The position numbers and the translations under genes were made by a program. A stretch of DNA of 5,552 nucleotides, taken from NCBI GenBank assembly GCA_903939665.1, contig CAJAHZ010000243.1, positions 1-5,552 on the forward strand, given 5' to 3'. Source of the DNA: an uncultured Pseudomonadota bacterium. Its GTDB lineage: Bacteria; Pseudomonadota; Gammaproteobacteria; Burkholderiales; Rhodocyclaceae. Within the stretch, counting starts at the first letter, position 1. Each line of letters starts with the position of its first letter. The notes under the pieces are model-generated. The model made no database searches and was not told the DNA's origin. It saw nothing but the letters and a program-made list of their open reading frames with translations. Shown piece after piece: positions 1-5,380 of the stretch.

Positions 1-240
1 GCTCAGCGGGTGCGACCAGAAGGCGGCGTTTTTCTCGATCAGCACGACTTCAAGGTCGGGAGCGATTTCGCGCAGGCGCTGCGCCGCACTGAGCCCACCC
101 CAGCCGCCACCGATAATGACAATACGTTTGCCATTGGCGGGCGGCAACAGTGATGCACTGCTGCCAATCAGTGGTGCCGCGCCCACGGCAAGCGAGGCGC
201 TGAGTGTGCCGGAAGCGGCGAGAAAGTTACGGCGATTCAT
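1..240 (-). CDS. FAD/NAD(P)-dependent oxidoreductase, FccB-like (sulfide dehydrogenase flavoprotein type), N-terminal part
   Basis: Only the first 80 codons lie in the window; the gene runs off the left edge. The ATG at 240-238 gives a protein starting MNRRNFLAASG, followed by a hydrophobic Ala/Leu/Ser-rich stretch. This looks like a Tat signal with the twin arginine at residues 3-4 and the RRxFL pattern. After it comes a beta strand and the dinucleotide-binding loop (VIIGGGWGGLSAA, about residues 41-53), then an acidic residue closing the ADP-binding fold (VVLIEKN, about 65-71). This layout of Tat signal plus N-terminal FAD-binding Rossmann fold matches the flavoprotein subunit of flavocytochrome c sulfide dehydrogenase and related periplasmic pyridine-nucleotide-disulfide oxidoreductases. 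The substrate is inferred; the redox cysteines that would confirm sulfide oxidation lie outside the window. It follows the helicase gene on the same strand after a 55-base gap. No convincing ribosome binding site precedes the ATG. Confidence 0.8.
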   Translation of the reverse strand, partial: MNRRNFLAASGTLSASLAVGAAPLIGSSASLLPPANGKRIVIIGGGWGGLSAAQRLREIAPDLEVVLIEKNAAFWSHPLS

Positions 241-295
241 TGGTCAGAGATGGGACTGGTTCTTTGTGTGATGCGACAGGGTATGGGGTGGTTGT

Positions 296-3200
296 TCAAC
301 TTTCTTTTTGTGACAAATCGACAGATTTTTTTCGCTTCTCAATTTCTTGTTTCATACGTTCGATCTCAAGTCGTTTGGCTTCCTTGGTTCCCCAGCGTGG
401 AGGCAGTTGCTTCTTGGCTTCAGCGGCGGCCAAAGCCCGCTCTTTGGCAGCAAATTCGTCGGCTCTTCGCTCTTCCAGCTCCCGTATCGTGGCCTCTTGT
501 CGCGCGGCGAAGCGTTCGCCGGCTATTGGGGTAGTGTTTTTTGGCATGCCGGCCAGCGCCAGCAAACCCTCAACATTGCTCCAGGTGCTGACCCATCCGT
601 CGTTGTAGGCAAACTCGCCAATCAACGGCAGGTTCAGTGCCGTGTAGATCGGTACCCAGCTTTCCTCTTCGCCTTGGCGACGACGGACGGCGAGTTTGGG
701 ATTGAACTGGTAACGCCCGGTGGAAAGGCGCAGGAAGAGTGATCGGTTGTAGGCGTAATCTCGGTGGACTTCGTTTCGCGCCAGTACGCCCGAAAGGTGC
801 TGCCGTTTATTGCGCTCCGGTCGCACCATGCTGACCGGTAAATGCTGCCAGGCATCAAGGATGATCTGGGTCTGAAAGGCGCTGTCCGCATTGCGTCGTA
901 TCTTGCTGAAGCGGGTCTTGAACAGCACCCACATGGTCTGAAAGAGGAAATACTCCGACAGATGCCTGTCGATGCGCACTAGACGACCGTCCGTATTGAC
1001 GTCAACGCAGGGCGGAGCTAAATGATCATAGATCGCCGCCAGTGGGCCTGCGGCGAATTTCGCGTCCTCAAATGCCTGGCGCAAGGCCCAATGAAGGGCA
1101 TTGCAACCATAATGATCCACGGCATCGCGATCGGCGCCGCGCTCCAGCAGTGCTTCAACAAGGGCCACATTGCCAGCAGCGGCGGCAGCCATCAGTGGCG
1201 TCTGGTTCATCTGCAAGCGATGATCGACGCCATGCTGTTCACACTGCTTGAGAATGTCTTTGAAGCGGTTGGCGAAGTACGGAACGTAGCTTTTCCGGGC
1301 GAACACCGCACGCTGCTTAGCAAAACTTCGCGCCTGCTCGAATCTCGTCTCGACGGCCAGCCACTCGGCGAGTTGCGGCTCATCGAAGCAGGTGGCATAG
1401 TCGAAAAGTTGTTGCTTTCCCTTGCTGCCTGGGCTCTGCTCGCGGAATACCTTGATTAGCAGCTCCCTGACTTTGGCCTCGTCAAACACCGGCCAAGGCA
1501 CCGGGGTCTGTTTGAGGATGGTGCGGCGGATAGCATCCGCCTGCTCCAGCTTGCCCTGCAACTCGAGTTTGTGCGCTTCTTTCTGCCAGTCTTCGAGCGT
1601 TGATTGCTTTGCATCGATATTGGCCTGACCGAGGTTCAGGTCGAGCAGGCTGAAGAGCGCATGCCCGGTGTCCGACTCGATCATGTAAATATTCTTTATG
1701 GCGCGTGTGAGTGCCACATACAGCGCATTGATGAAGAATTTGTAGATCTCCAGCGACTTATCACTCTTGTCTTTGGCACGTTTGTACTCCAGAGCCTCGA
1801 CCTCCAAATCGGCCTTGGCGACACCCTCGGCAATGTCGTTGAATTCGGCGCGGTGATCGGAGATGAATCGGTAGAGCACAATGTTCTCGTATTCGAGCCC
1901 CTTGGCTTCATGGATCGAGAACAACAACGGCGTGGAGAACCGCTTGCGGGCATCAGCCTTGTCCTCATCGCGCATGACCAGTACGGCGAATTGGGTGGAT
2001 TGGCGAATCTTCTGATCCAGTTCACGCGTGGTCGCATCCTTGTCGGGCATCAGCACAACCTGGCCAGTATCGCTGCCGACGGCCTGGACCAGGAAATTGC
2101 TCTCGCGGTCGATGGAACCGAAGCGTCGCTGCTTTATCTTGAGCAACTGATTGGCGACGCGTGTCGCTTCCAGCGCGTTGCGAAAATTGGCCGTGAGCAC
2201 GCGCAATTCTTGCCGCTCGGCCAGTTTCGGGTCTGTCCAGAATAAGCTCTTTACTTGGCTCCATGAAAAAAAATTAGGATGGACAATCTGATTGGAATCC
2301 CCGCAGAGCAGGAAGTGGCCAGGCTTTTTAAGCGTTTTCAGGACGAGCGCGAGTTGTACGGTGGTGATGTCCTGTACTTCGTCGATAACCACAAAATCGT
2401 AGCGCGGCGCCGCCAGCCCCTGCCAGTCTTGGGCGACCAGATTCAGGTCGTAGAGCTTTGCCTCGGCCAGCCAGGTGCGATATCGCTCAAACAACTCGTA
2501 AAGCTGCTCTCGCCGGTCCGCAGGAAAAATAGATTGCCGCACACCAAGCGCCAGGTAGTCATTGCGGGATAACAAACCGTTCGATCCGGCTGCAATCACC
2601 CCGCGAATTTCCTCGAAAGCCCGATGAGCATCGATATCCTTGAAGTTCTGCCTTATTCGAGAAAACCAACCCGCAAAGTCGCGCCAACTGGCCTCGCGTC
2701 CCAACGGGACATGAATCGACTCAACGAACTCGCGGTAGGAAAGAAATACGGCATCCTGCCCGTCATGCTCGAATCCGTTGGCGTAATAGAGGTCGCGGGC
2801 ACTTTGTGCAAGGAATGCGGAGTGGGTGACGTAGAGGACTTCGCCTTCGGCCTGTTTCAGCTTTTCAAGGGTCAGGGCGGTCTTGCCGCTGCCAGCGCTG
2901 CCGACGATGACCAAAGGAGGTGGCAGTCGGTAAATTGCTTCTTGGGTATCATCGAATGAGATCGGCTTGTCGAGCAAGTGAATGACGGTATGCTCAGGAT
3001 GAAGGTAGCGCAGAACTTGCGCCTCCTGGAGGGCTTCATCGGCATCGGCGTCAGGGACTTTGCTTTCGTCAATTGCCGCACCGCGCAGGAAACGTGACTT
3101 GTCATAATCGTGATTGGCGATCACCTCGAGCATGAGTGCGCAGACCTGATCGCCGTGGCGCACCAACGAGAATAACAGTCTGTCGGCGTCATCCAGTTTG

Positions 3201-3346
3201 GCTCGATAAAACTTGCCGTGACCCAGATTGGCAAGTTTCTTGACCTGGGCGGCGCGGAAGTCGTGCCGCGCGATAGCTTCGCATACCTTGCGGTAGCTTG
3301 CCTTGACCCGGGTGGTGTCGAGGTCTGTGTATTCAAGAATTTTCAT
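296..3346 (-). CDS. UvrD-like SF1 helicase with N-terminal RelE/ParE-like domain and ankyrin repeats
   Basis: This predicted 1,016-residue cytoplasmic protein is an ATP-dependent DNA (or RNA) translocase of helicase superfamily 1. Residues 1-90 resemble the RelE/ParE toxin fold: a helical start, FYRAKLDDADRLLFSLV (46-62), then the terminal strand and NHDYDKSRF (78-86). The helicase motifs follow in order: Walker A GSAGSGKT (149-156), motif Ia VLYVTHSAFL (170-179), Walker B VVIDEVQD (319-326), motif III LLCGDSNQ (346-353), motif IV NFRN (387-390), motif V SIHEAKGLEYENIV (477-490) and motif VI YVALTRA (543-549). All catalytic residues appear present. An ankyrin stretch covers about 712-755 (NQTPLMAAAAAGNVALVEAL). 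Residues 780-935 are unassigned, and 940-1016 form a Lys/Glu/Arg-rich coiled coil. The reading frame stays open for 65 further codons upstream to 3541. The ATG at 3346-3344 is chosen because recognisable domain sequence begins there and the extension has no domain character. No clear Shine-Dalgarno site is seen. Family membership is secure; function (defence, repair, TA-linked) is open. Confidence 0.9.
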   Translation of the reverse strand: MKILEYTDLDTTRVKASYRKVCEAIARHDFRAAQVKKLANLGHGKFYRAKLDDADRLLFSLVRHGDQVCALMLEVIANHDYDKSRFLRGAAIDESKVPDADADEALQEAQVLRYLHPEHTVIHLLDKPISFDDTQEAIYRLPPPLVIVGSAGSGKTALTLEKLKQAEGEVLYVTHSAFLAQSARDLYYANGFEHDGQDAVFLSYREFVESIHVPLGREASWRDFAGWFSRIRQNFKDIDAHRAFEEIRGVIAAGSNGLLSRNDYLALGVRQSIFPADRREQLYELFERYRTWLAEAKLYDLNLVAQDWQGLAAPRYDFVVIDEVQDITTVQLALVLKTLKKPGHFLLCGDSNQIVHPNFFSWSQVKSLFWTDPKLAERQELRVLTANFRNALEATRVANQLLKIKQRRFGSIDRESNFLVQAVGSDTGQVVLMPDKDATTRELDQKIRQSTQFAVLVMRDEDKADARKRFSTPLLFSIHEAKGLEYENIVLYRFISDHRAEFNDIAEGVAKADLEVEALEYKRAKDKSDKSLEIYKFFINALYVALTRAIKNIYMIESDTGHALFSLLDLNLGQANIDAKQSTLEDWQKEAHKLELQGKLEQADAIRRTILKQTPVPWPVFDEAKVRELLIKVFREQSPGSKGKQQLFDYATCFDEPQLAEWLAVETRFEQARSFAKQRAVFARKSYVPYFANRFKDILKQCEQHGVDHRLQMNQTPLMAAAAAGNVALVEALLERGADRDAVDHYGCNALHWALRQAFEDAKFAAGPLAAIYDHLAPPCVDVNTDGRLVRIDRHLSEYFLFQTMWVLFKTRFSKIRRNADSAFQTQIILDAWQHLPVSMVRPERNKRQHLSGVLARNEVHRDYAYNRSLFLRLSTGRYQFNPKLAVRRRQGEEESWVPIYTALNLPLIGEFAYNDGWVSTWSNVEGLLALAGMPKNTTPIAGERFAARQEATIRELEERRADEFAAKERALAAAEAKKQLPPRWGTKEAKRLEIERMKQEIEKRKKSVDLSQKES

Positions 3347-3529
3347 AAAGTATTGCGAGTAAGCGGGAGTGCTGGAATTTTCGCATAGATGTCTGCATCG
3401 GGGACGGCCCATGTGCAGCGGAAGCCGATGGCCAAGAAAAATGTTTGGAGAATATTTTCCGGCGCCGTGGTGTGATCGGCTCAGTGTTTTTTGAGCGACC
3501 GGTCCATCGTGCATTCCGGCCATTGTCCC

Positions 3530-3646
3530 GATGAACAACAACTATTGCGGCTTGAAGCTGCCGATGCCCAATTAGGGCGAATCCTTAGCTTTCTGGCGAT
3601 GGATAATGCGCGCTGGCCGAAACATATTTTGATCGCGCTGGAATAG
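3530..3646 (+). pseudogene. Relic of a PrlF-type antitoxin gene (C-terminal fragment)
   Basis: A plus-strand frame ending at the TAG of 3644-3646 reads DEQQLLRLEAADAQLG, then RILSFLAMDNARWPKHI. The pattern of an acidic residue, LG, two residues, a hydrophobic pair, FLA, D and a Pro about seven residues later resembles the C-terminal half of PrlF-family antitoxins (PrlF/SohA, partner of the RNase toxin YhaV). Those typically read like LGxFLxFLAxDI..HPE. The frame is open back only to a stop at 3473-3475, and no PrlF N-terminal swapped-hairpin domain or start codon precedes it. It also stops roughly 30 residues earlier than usual. No YhaV toxin gene follows. I therefore read it as a decayed fragment antisense to the helicase leader. 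The family match rests on eye comparison only and could be wrong. Confidence 0.35.
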
Positions 3647-3670
3647 CCAACAGCTCGGCGGAATGAAAAA

Positions 3671-3701
3671 TTCCACAATGACTACGTAGGTTGCGTACAA
3701 T
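3671..3701 (+). promoter_or_regulatory. Putative promoter of the RelE-type toxin/XRE antitoxin operon
   Basis: TACAAT at 3696-3701 is one mismatch from the sigma-70 -10 consensus. The best upstream match, TTCCAC at 3671-3676, is a weak -35 at a long 19-base spacing. Between them is the perfect 8-base palindrome CTACGTAG (3682-3689), a plausible binding site for the operon's HTH antitoxin. The -10 box ends only 7 bases before the GTG chosen as the toxin start, so a transcript from it would have almost no leader. Confidence 0.4.
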
Positions 3702-3708
3702 AAACAGT

Positions 3709-4053
3709 GTGAAAGCTATTTTCGTCGAACTACCTCCATTCGAACGATTTCGTCATGAATACCTTGATGATGAAGCTTTTCGAGAACTTCAGTTGCTGTT
3801 GCAACAGCGCCCGGAGGCGGGCGATGTTATCGTCGGGACTGGTGGGTTGAGAAAAGTACGCTTTGCTGATTCTCGAAGAGGCAAGGGAAAGCGTGGCGGG
3901 CTGAGAGTGATTTACTACTGGTGGGTAGATGGTCGTCAATTCTGGCTATTCACGCTATACAACAAAGATGAAATGAGCGATCTGACCGCAAAGGAAAAGA
4001 AAGTCCTGAAGGAATTGCTAGAGAAAGAAGTTACTTTGAGGGGCAAACCATGA
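3709..4053 (+). CDS. RelE/ParE-superfamily toxin, HigB-2-like
   Basis: A 114-residue toxin of a type II toxin-antitoxin pair. Members of this group (HigB-2/COG4737-like) are expected to be ribosome-dependent mRNA interferases that stop growth unless held by the antitoxin. The core is typical: FVELPPFERFR (about residues 5-15), GTGGLRKVRF (43-52), a basic loop SRRGKGKRGG (55-64), then the strands LRVIYYWW (65-72) and FWLFTLYNKDEMSDLT (78-93). The basic loop, Arg66 and Lys86 are candidate RNA-binding or catalytic residues. The GTG at 3709 is preferred because family proteins begin MK followed by the strand into FVELP. A TTG at 3691 would add six residues but lies upstream of, and runs through, the likely -10 box. 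The gene overlaps the antitoxin by 4 bases (ATGA), so it is the first gene of a toxin-first operon. Confidence 0.88.
   Translation: MKAIFVELPPFERFRHEYLDDEAFRELQLLLQQRPEAGDVIVGTGGLRKVRFADSRRGKGKRGGLRVIYYWWVDGRQFWLFTLYNKDEMSDLTAKEKKVLKELLEKEVTLRGKP
4038..4043 (+). promoter_or_regulatory. Ribosome binding site of the XRE antitoxin gene
   Basis: GAGGGG ends 6 bases before the antitoxin ATG at 4050, inside the end of the toxin gene. It is a much stronger site than anything in front of the toxin's GTG. This fits the need for more antitoxin than toxin from one transcript. Confidence 0.6.
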
Positions 4054-4361
4054 AACGGAATTTATTCTCCGAACTAACCGAAGGCTTTGAGGCACTTACG
4101 ACCGAGCATTCAGGCAAGATTACGCTGAAGCGCCATGAGGTCGAGGCAAAGCCAGCGCCGGATGTGTCGGCCGATGAGGTCCTAGTCCTGCGTAAGAAGC
4201 TGAACCTTTCACGCGCCGTATTCGCACGCTACCTGCGAATTAACGAGCGAACATTGGAGAACTGGGAACAAGGGCGTGCACGCCCGAACGCGCAGGCTGC
4301 CGTATTAATCCGGATGGTGGCGCGTTATCCGGACACGGTTGATCGTTTGGCTGCGATTTAA
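4050..4361 (+). CDS. XRE-family antitoxin, HigA-2/NadS-like
   Basis: A 103-residue DNA-binding antitoxin that should neutralise the upstream toxin and repress the shared promoter. The N-terminal 40 residues (MKRNLFSELTEGFEAL..., then KITLKRHEVEAKP) are the usual toxin-binding, flexible part of this group. Residues 42-92 form an HTH_XRE domain: VLVLRKKLNLSRAVFARYL is helix 1-2 and the start of the turn, INERTLENWEQGRARPN (64-80) is the recognition helix and the hallmark W-E-x-G-R-x-x-P motif, and AQAAVLIRMV (81-90) is the last helix. Length and order, with the toxin first, match HigBA-2/COG4737-COG2944 pairs. The ATG overlaps the toxin stop (ATGA), implying translational coupling plus its own good ribosome binding site. 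The stop is at 4359-4361. Confidence 0.9.
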   Translation: MKRNLFSELTEGFEALTTEHSGKITLKRHEVEAKPAPDVSADEVLVLRKKLNLSRAVFARYLRINERTLENWEQGRARPNAQAAVLIRMVARYPDTVDRLAAI

Positions 4362-4644
4362 TCACCTGAAGATTTTCGTTATCTGACCACGCGAAGGGAG
4401 TCAGGTGCCCGCCAGCATTGCCGTGTCAGCAGCTTTTTGCTATGGACGATGTGCTGCAATAAACTGACGCTCGCCGCCATAGTTTTTCTATAGCCATGCG
4501 GGGTACATTTTGACGGCGCCCGTCTGATGACCAATGTCCAGATTCAGTCTTTACCGGCGAGACAACTGCAGCAGTCGAGTGGTTCCAGTGGCCGGATTGG
4601 GGTCTTTTGCTATCGTCATGTAGTTACTGCAGCACATTGCACGC
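4362..4644. other. Gene-free stretch between two convergent toxin-antitoxin operons
   Basis: I see no credible gene in these 283 bases. Both flanking operons end into it, so transcription terminators are expected, but no hairpin followed by a T-run was found on either strand. Structures present are an inverted repeat CACCTGA/TCAGGTG (4363-4369 and 4401-4407) and a short hairpin GACGG/CCGTC (4512-4524). Short ORFs on both strands here have no recognisable protein character. Confidence 0.6.
4363..4407. repeat. Inverted repeat just after the XRE antitoxin stop
   Basis: CACCTGA at 4363-4369 is the exact reverse complement of TCAGGTG at 4401-4407, with 31 bases between. It begins two bases after the antitoxin stop codon. 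It lacks a T-tract, so it is not a standard intrinsic terminator. It could still be a weak terminator, an RNA 3'-end structure or chance. Confidence 0.3.
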
Positions 4645-4944
4645 TTAGCTTCGTTCTGCATAGCCAGCCTCACGCTGGCTGCGTATTGCAAGAACGAATA
4701 TGGTATCGATTTCGGCGATATAGCGATACAGGGCAATGTAGCCGCGTGATTGTCGCCCGATCACCAACTCCCGCTTGCCGTTACCGACGGGTCGACCGAT
4801 CCTCGGGCTGTGCTCAAGCACGTCGAGGGCGCTGATTATTTCCCAAATGCGCAAATCCGGGTTTTCAATCTGGTTTTGGCTGAGGTGGTTGAGGATCCGA
4901 TCAAAATCCTTACCAACCTCGGGCGCCAACTCGATACGCGACAC
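4645..4944 (-). CDS. parE: ParE-family toxin (RelE/ParE superfamily)
   Basis: A 99-residue toxin of a type II pair. ParE proteins typically poison DNA gyrase, though RelE-like RNase activity cannot be excluded by eye. The sequence follows the family closely: SRIELAPEVGKDFDRILNHL (residues 2-21) forms the first strand and helix, IISALDVLEHSPRIGRPV (36-53) ends helix 2 and enters the sheet, KRELVIGRQSRGYIALYRY (57-75) gives the central strands, and IDTIFVLAIRSQREAGY (79-95) is the diagnostic C-terminal strand and tail. The frame is open much further upstream inside the antitoxin gene. The GTG at 4944-4942 is chosen because it starts the first family strand and lies one base after the antitoxin TAA (4948-4946). 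No independent ribosome binding site is obvious, so translation is probably coupled to the antitoxin. Confidence 0.88.
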   Translation of the reverse strand: MSRIELAPEVGKDFDRILNHLSQNQIENPDLRIWEIISALDVLEHSPRIGRPVGNGKRELVIGRQSRGYIALYRYIAEIDTIFVLAIRSQREAGYAERS

Positions 4945-4945
4945 C

Positions 4946-5230
4946 TTAGCGGGCCAGCTTTCGGACAGCCGGGGGCTTGGCAGGCTTGCCGGCCAGTCGC
5001 TGCTCGAGATAACTGCGCATGGCTTCCCAGGAAATCGTTTTGCCGGAGTCAACGATTCGGGCGTAGCGCTCCTCCGCGACCGCATCAAATTGCGCGCAAA
5101 GTTCTGTCTGCTCGGCCTTTTCCGCGATAGCTTCAAGCATGAAACCATGGGGGGTCGTGCCGGATTGTTTTGCTGCAATTGCTACTCGAGCTTTTAGATC
5201 GTCGGGCATGCGTATGGTTGTCGTAGGCAT
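4946..5230 (-). CDS. Ribbon-helix-helix (CopG/Arc-type) antitoxin paired with ParE
   Basis: A 94-residue DNA-binding antitoxin. The N-terminus TTTIRMPDDLKARVAIAAKQ (residues 3-22) is a ribbon strand followed by helix 1. TTPHGFMLEAIAEKAEQ (25-41) is the turn and helix 2 of a ribbon-helix-helix dimer, the module that binds the operator. The remaining region (about 45-94, ending in the Pro/Lys-rich GKPAKPPAVRKLAR) is the expected ParE-wrapping tail. The ATG at 5230-5228 is selected over an in-frame one 23 codons upstream because GGAG lies 6 bases ahead of it (5240-5237) and because the RHH strand begins there. The toxin GTG follows the stop by one base, the usual antitoxin-first parDE order. The operator palindrome at 5269-5286 lies upstream. 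The antitoxin identity is firm; a family symbol is not assigned. Confidence 0.88.
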   Translation of the reverse strand: MPTTTIRMPDDLKARVAIAAKQSGTTPHGFMLEAIAEKAEQTELCAQFDAVAEERYARIVDSGKTISWEAMRSYLEQRLAGKPAKPPAVRKLAR

Positions 5231-5236
5231 GAAGGT

Positions 5237-5240
5237 CTCC
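5237..5240 (-). promoter_or_regulatory. Ribosome binding site deciding the RHH antitoxin start
   Basis: Read on the minus strand, GGAG precedes the ATG at 5230 by 6 bases. The alternative upstream ATG at 5299 has no such site and would place the operator inside the coding region. Confidence 0.65.
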
Positions 5241-5268
5241 GCCAGTGAAGTAAAACACAGAGGGTACT

Positions 5269-5286
5269 GTAGCACATTGGTGCTAC
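5269..5286. promoter_or_regulatory. Operator-like palindrome upstream of the RHH antitoxin/ParE operon
   Basis: GTAGCAC, a 4-base spacer (ATTG), then GTGCTAC form a perfect 7-base inverted repeat, 38 bases upstream of the antitoxin start. Ribbon-helix-helix antitoxins repress their own promoters by binding such short inverted repeats, so this is the best candidate operator. A -10-like TACAGT (minus strand, 5269-5264) abuts its edge. Confidence 0.55.
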
Positions 5287-5299
5287 GTGAAGGCTTCAC
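5287..5299. repeat. Second palindrome abutting the operator
   Basis: GTGAAG, one central base, then CTTCAC form a perfect 6-base inverted repeat directly next to the 5269-5286 palindrome. It may be an additional repressor site or a hairpin; its sequence is different from the first palindrome, so it may bind another protein or be chance. Confidence 0.35.
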
Positions 5300-5340
5300 C
5301 TTTGACAGCGAGAATCACGCTGCTGCTCTTTCATTCGTGC

Positions 5341-5380
5341 ATCAGGCTTTTGCTTTATGGAAGGCGATGAGTTCGATCAC
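5341..5380 (-). pseudogene. Possible 12-codon remnant of a gene following the small ORF
   Basis: A GTG at 5380-5378 overlaps the small ORF's stop by 4 bases (GTGA), the usual arrangement for coupled genes. It begins VIELIAFHKAKA and then hits a stop after 12 codons. This could be the first codons of a former downstream gene cut off at the border of the antitoxin/ParE module, or coincidence. Confidence 0.2.

Larger units (their letters stand above)
3347..3708. other. Intergenic region between divergent helicase and RelE-type toxin genes
   Basis: This 362-base stretch lies between the divergent starts of the helicase (minus) and the HigB-2-like toxin (plus). It holds the probable PrlF-like gene fragment at about 3530-3646 and the likely toxin promoter at 3671-3701. 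The 5' region of the helicase must also lie here, but no convincing -35/-10 pair or ribosome binding site could be picked out on the minus strand. The helicase frame remains open through most of it, which I regard as chance, partly because it lies antisense to the relic. Confidence 0.5.

Noticed and set aside
1604..2245. Long plus-strand ORF of 213 codons inside the helicase gene
   Set aside because: It is the antisense shadow of the helicase motif region; the minus-strand frame carries all conserved motifs.
3347..3541. In-frame N-terminal extension of the helicase by 65 codons
   Set aside because: The extension has no domain character, lies antisense to a better-looking frame and precedes the natural start of the RelE-like domain.
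4512..4524. GACGG/CCGTC hairpin as an intrinsic terminator
   Set aside because: The T-run lies on the wrong side of the stem for plus-strand transcription and there is none on the minus strand.
4400..4530. Minus-strand traces such as YGGERQFIAAHRP suggesting a decayed gene
   Set aside because: The frame is broken by stops on both sides within a dozen residues and no family could be recognised.
4662..4680. Perfect 7-base hairpin AGCCAGC/GCTGGCT as a terminator
   Set aside because: It lies inside the ParE gene and encodes the family-typical SQREAGY tail, with no T-run after it on either strand, so coding constraint explains it.
5306..5322. CAGCG/CGCTG hairpin as terminator of the small ORF
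   Set aside because: The stem is only 5 bases with a 7-base loop and no T-tract.
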